From an uncultured Polyangiaceae bacterium (lineage in GTDB: Bacteria > Myxococcota_A > Polyangia > Polyangiales > Polyangiaceae), in contig CALKVR010000018.1 of assembly GCA_938004815.1 (NCBI GenBank), positions 1 through 6,856 on the forward strand: a stretch of 6,856 nt of DNA, given 5' to 3'. The translations under genes and the position numbers were made by a program. Of the stretch, positions 6,365-6,856 are shown piece after piece (the stretch's first letter is position 1; the number at the start of each line of letters is the position of its first letter). The notes under the pieces are model-generated. The model saw nothing but the letters and a program-made list of their open reading frames with translations. It was not told the DNA's origin and ran no database searches.

Positions 6365-6856
6365 CGCCAAGGTCATCGACTTCGGCATCGCGAGAGCAGT
6401 CGCCGGGGCCAGCGCAGAGGATCTCACGCGCACGGGCCAGATCGTGGGCACCCCTGGCTACATGGCGCCCGAGCAGCTCCGCGGGGCGCGCGACGTCGAC
6501 GGGCGCGCCGACCTCTTCGCGCTCGGCTGCGTCATCTACCGCATGGTCGGCGGCCAGCCGGCGTTCGGGGGCGACGATCTGATCAGCGTCATCGCCAAGA
6601 TCGCGATGGACAGCCCGGTCGCGCTCCGGCGGCTGCGGCCGGGCATCCCGCCGCCGCTCGATCGCCTGGTGCGGAGCCTCCTCGAGAAGAGCCCGGCCGA
6701 TCGGCCCAGCGACGCCTCGGCGGTCGCCGGGGAGCTCCGCCTCCTCATCGCTGATCTCGAAGCACAGCACGTCGACCTCCCGCTCACCCCGAACAGCGTC
6801 GAGCACGACCCGACCGTGCCGGACGGGCGCGCCCGCACCGAAGCGCGCAGCGAAGC
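6279..6856 (+). pseudogene. Ser/Thr protein kinase, catalytic C-lobe part, displaced in frame and partial at the right edge
   Basis: This frame is open to the window end and holds the rest of the kinase begun at 5972: HRDLKPGN (HRD at 6312-6320), DFG (6378-6386), TRTGQIVGTPGYMAPEQ with APE at 6465-6473, the helix-F block DGRADLFALGCVIY, and the final SPADRPSDASAV block. All C-lobe catalytic residues are intact, so the break looks recent or artefactual. The first in-frame start codons are GTG 6306 and 6309, directly before the HRD motif, so independent translation would give no working kinase. After the kinase domain (about 6750) a Pro/Glu/Arg-rich tail runs off the edge. Myxobacterial kinases with this style of N-lobe and AHGAxxxGEPxLAMEWL hinge are often large fusions with an AAA-type ATPase and TPR repeats. 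Whether that is so here cannot be seen. Confidence 0.75.

Overview
The window is very GC-rich with almost no unexplained space, and every gene matches types that are abundant in myxobacteria: Hanks-type Ser/Thr kinases of two architectures, a response-regulator diguanylate cyclase, a CBS-domain site-2 protease and a cytoplasmic cyclophilin. A myxobacterium, possibly of the Polyangiales, is the best guess. It rests on gene style only, since there is no rRNA or other marker in the window.

Layout. On the minus strand, read from right to left, four closely spaced genes form a likely operon: a multi-pass membrane Ser/Thr kinase (4837 down to 2918), a zinc-ribbon membrane protein of unknown function (2876 to 1689), a PpiB-type peptidyl-prolyl isomerase (1669 to 1166), and an M50 site-2 protease with CBS domains (1106, running off the left edge). 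Gaps are 41, 19 and 59 bases. On the plus strand, diverging from the kinase across a 79-base intergenic region, lies a REC-GGDEF protein (4917-5867). After a strong GC hairpin (5933-5955) comes a second Ser/Thr kinase that runs off the right edge.

The second kinase is the clearest anomaly. Its N-lobe (frame starting at 5972) and its catalytic C-lobe (frame from 6279) are in different frames. About 28 residues of normally conserved kinase sequence are missing at the junction near 6277-6279. This is either a real inactivating deletion with frameshift or an assembly error.

How the genes fit together: the locus combines phospho-signalling (two kinases, one REC domain), c-di-GMP synthesis, and membrane proteolysis/protein folding. 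The divergent arrangement suggests co-regulation, but no direct functional link between the two arms can be read from the sequence. I see no mobile element, CRISPR array, tRNA, rRNA or phage gene. I found no clearly new system; the best leads are the broken kinase, the unidentified zinc-ribbon membrane protein, and its place between a membrane kinase and an intramembrane protease.
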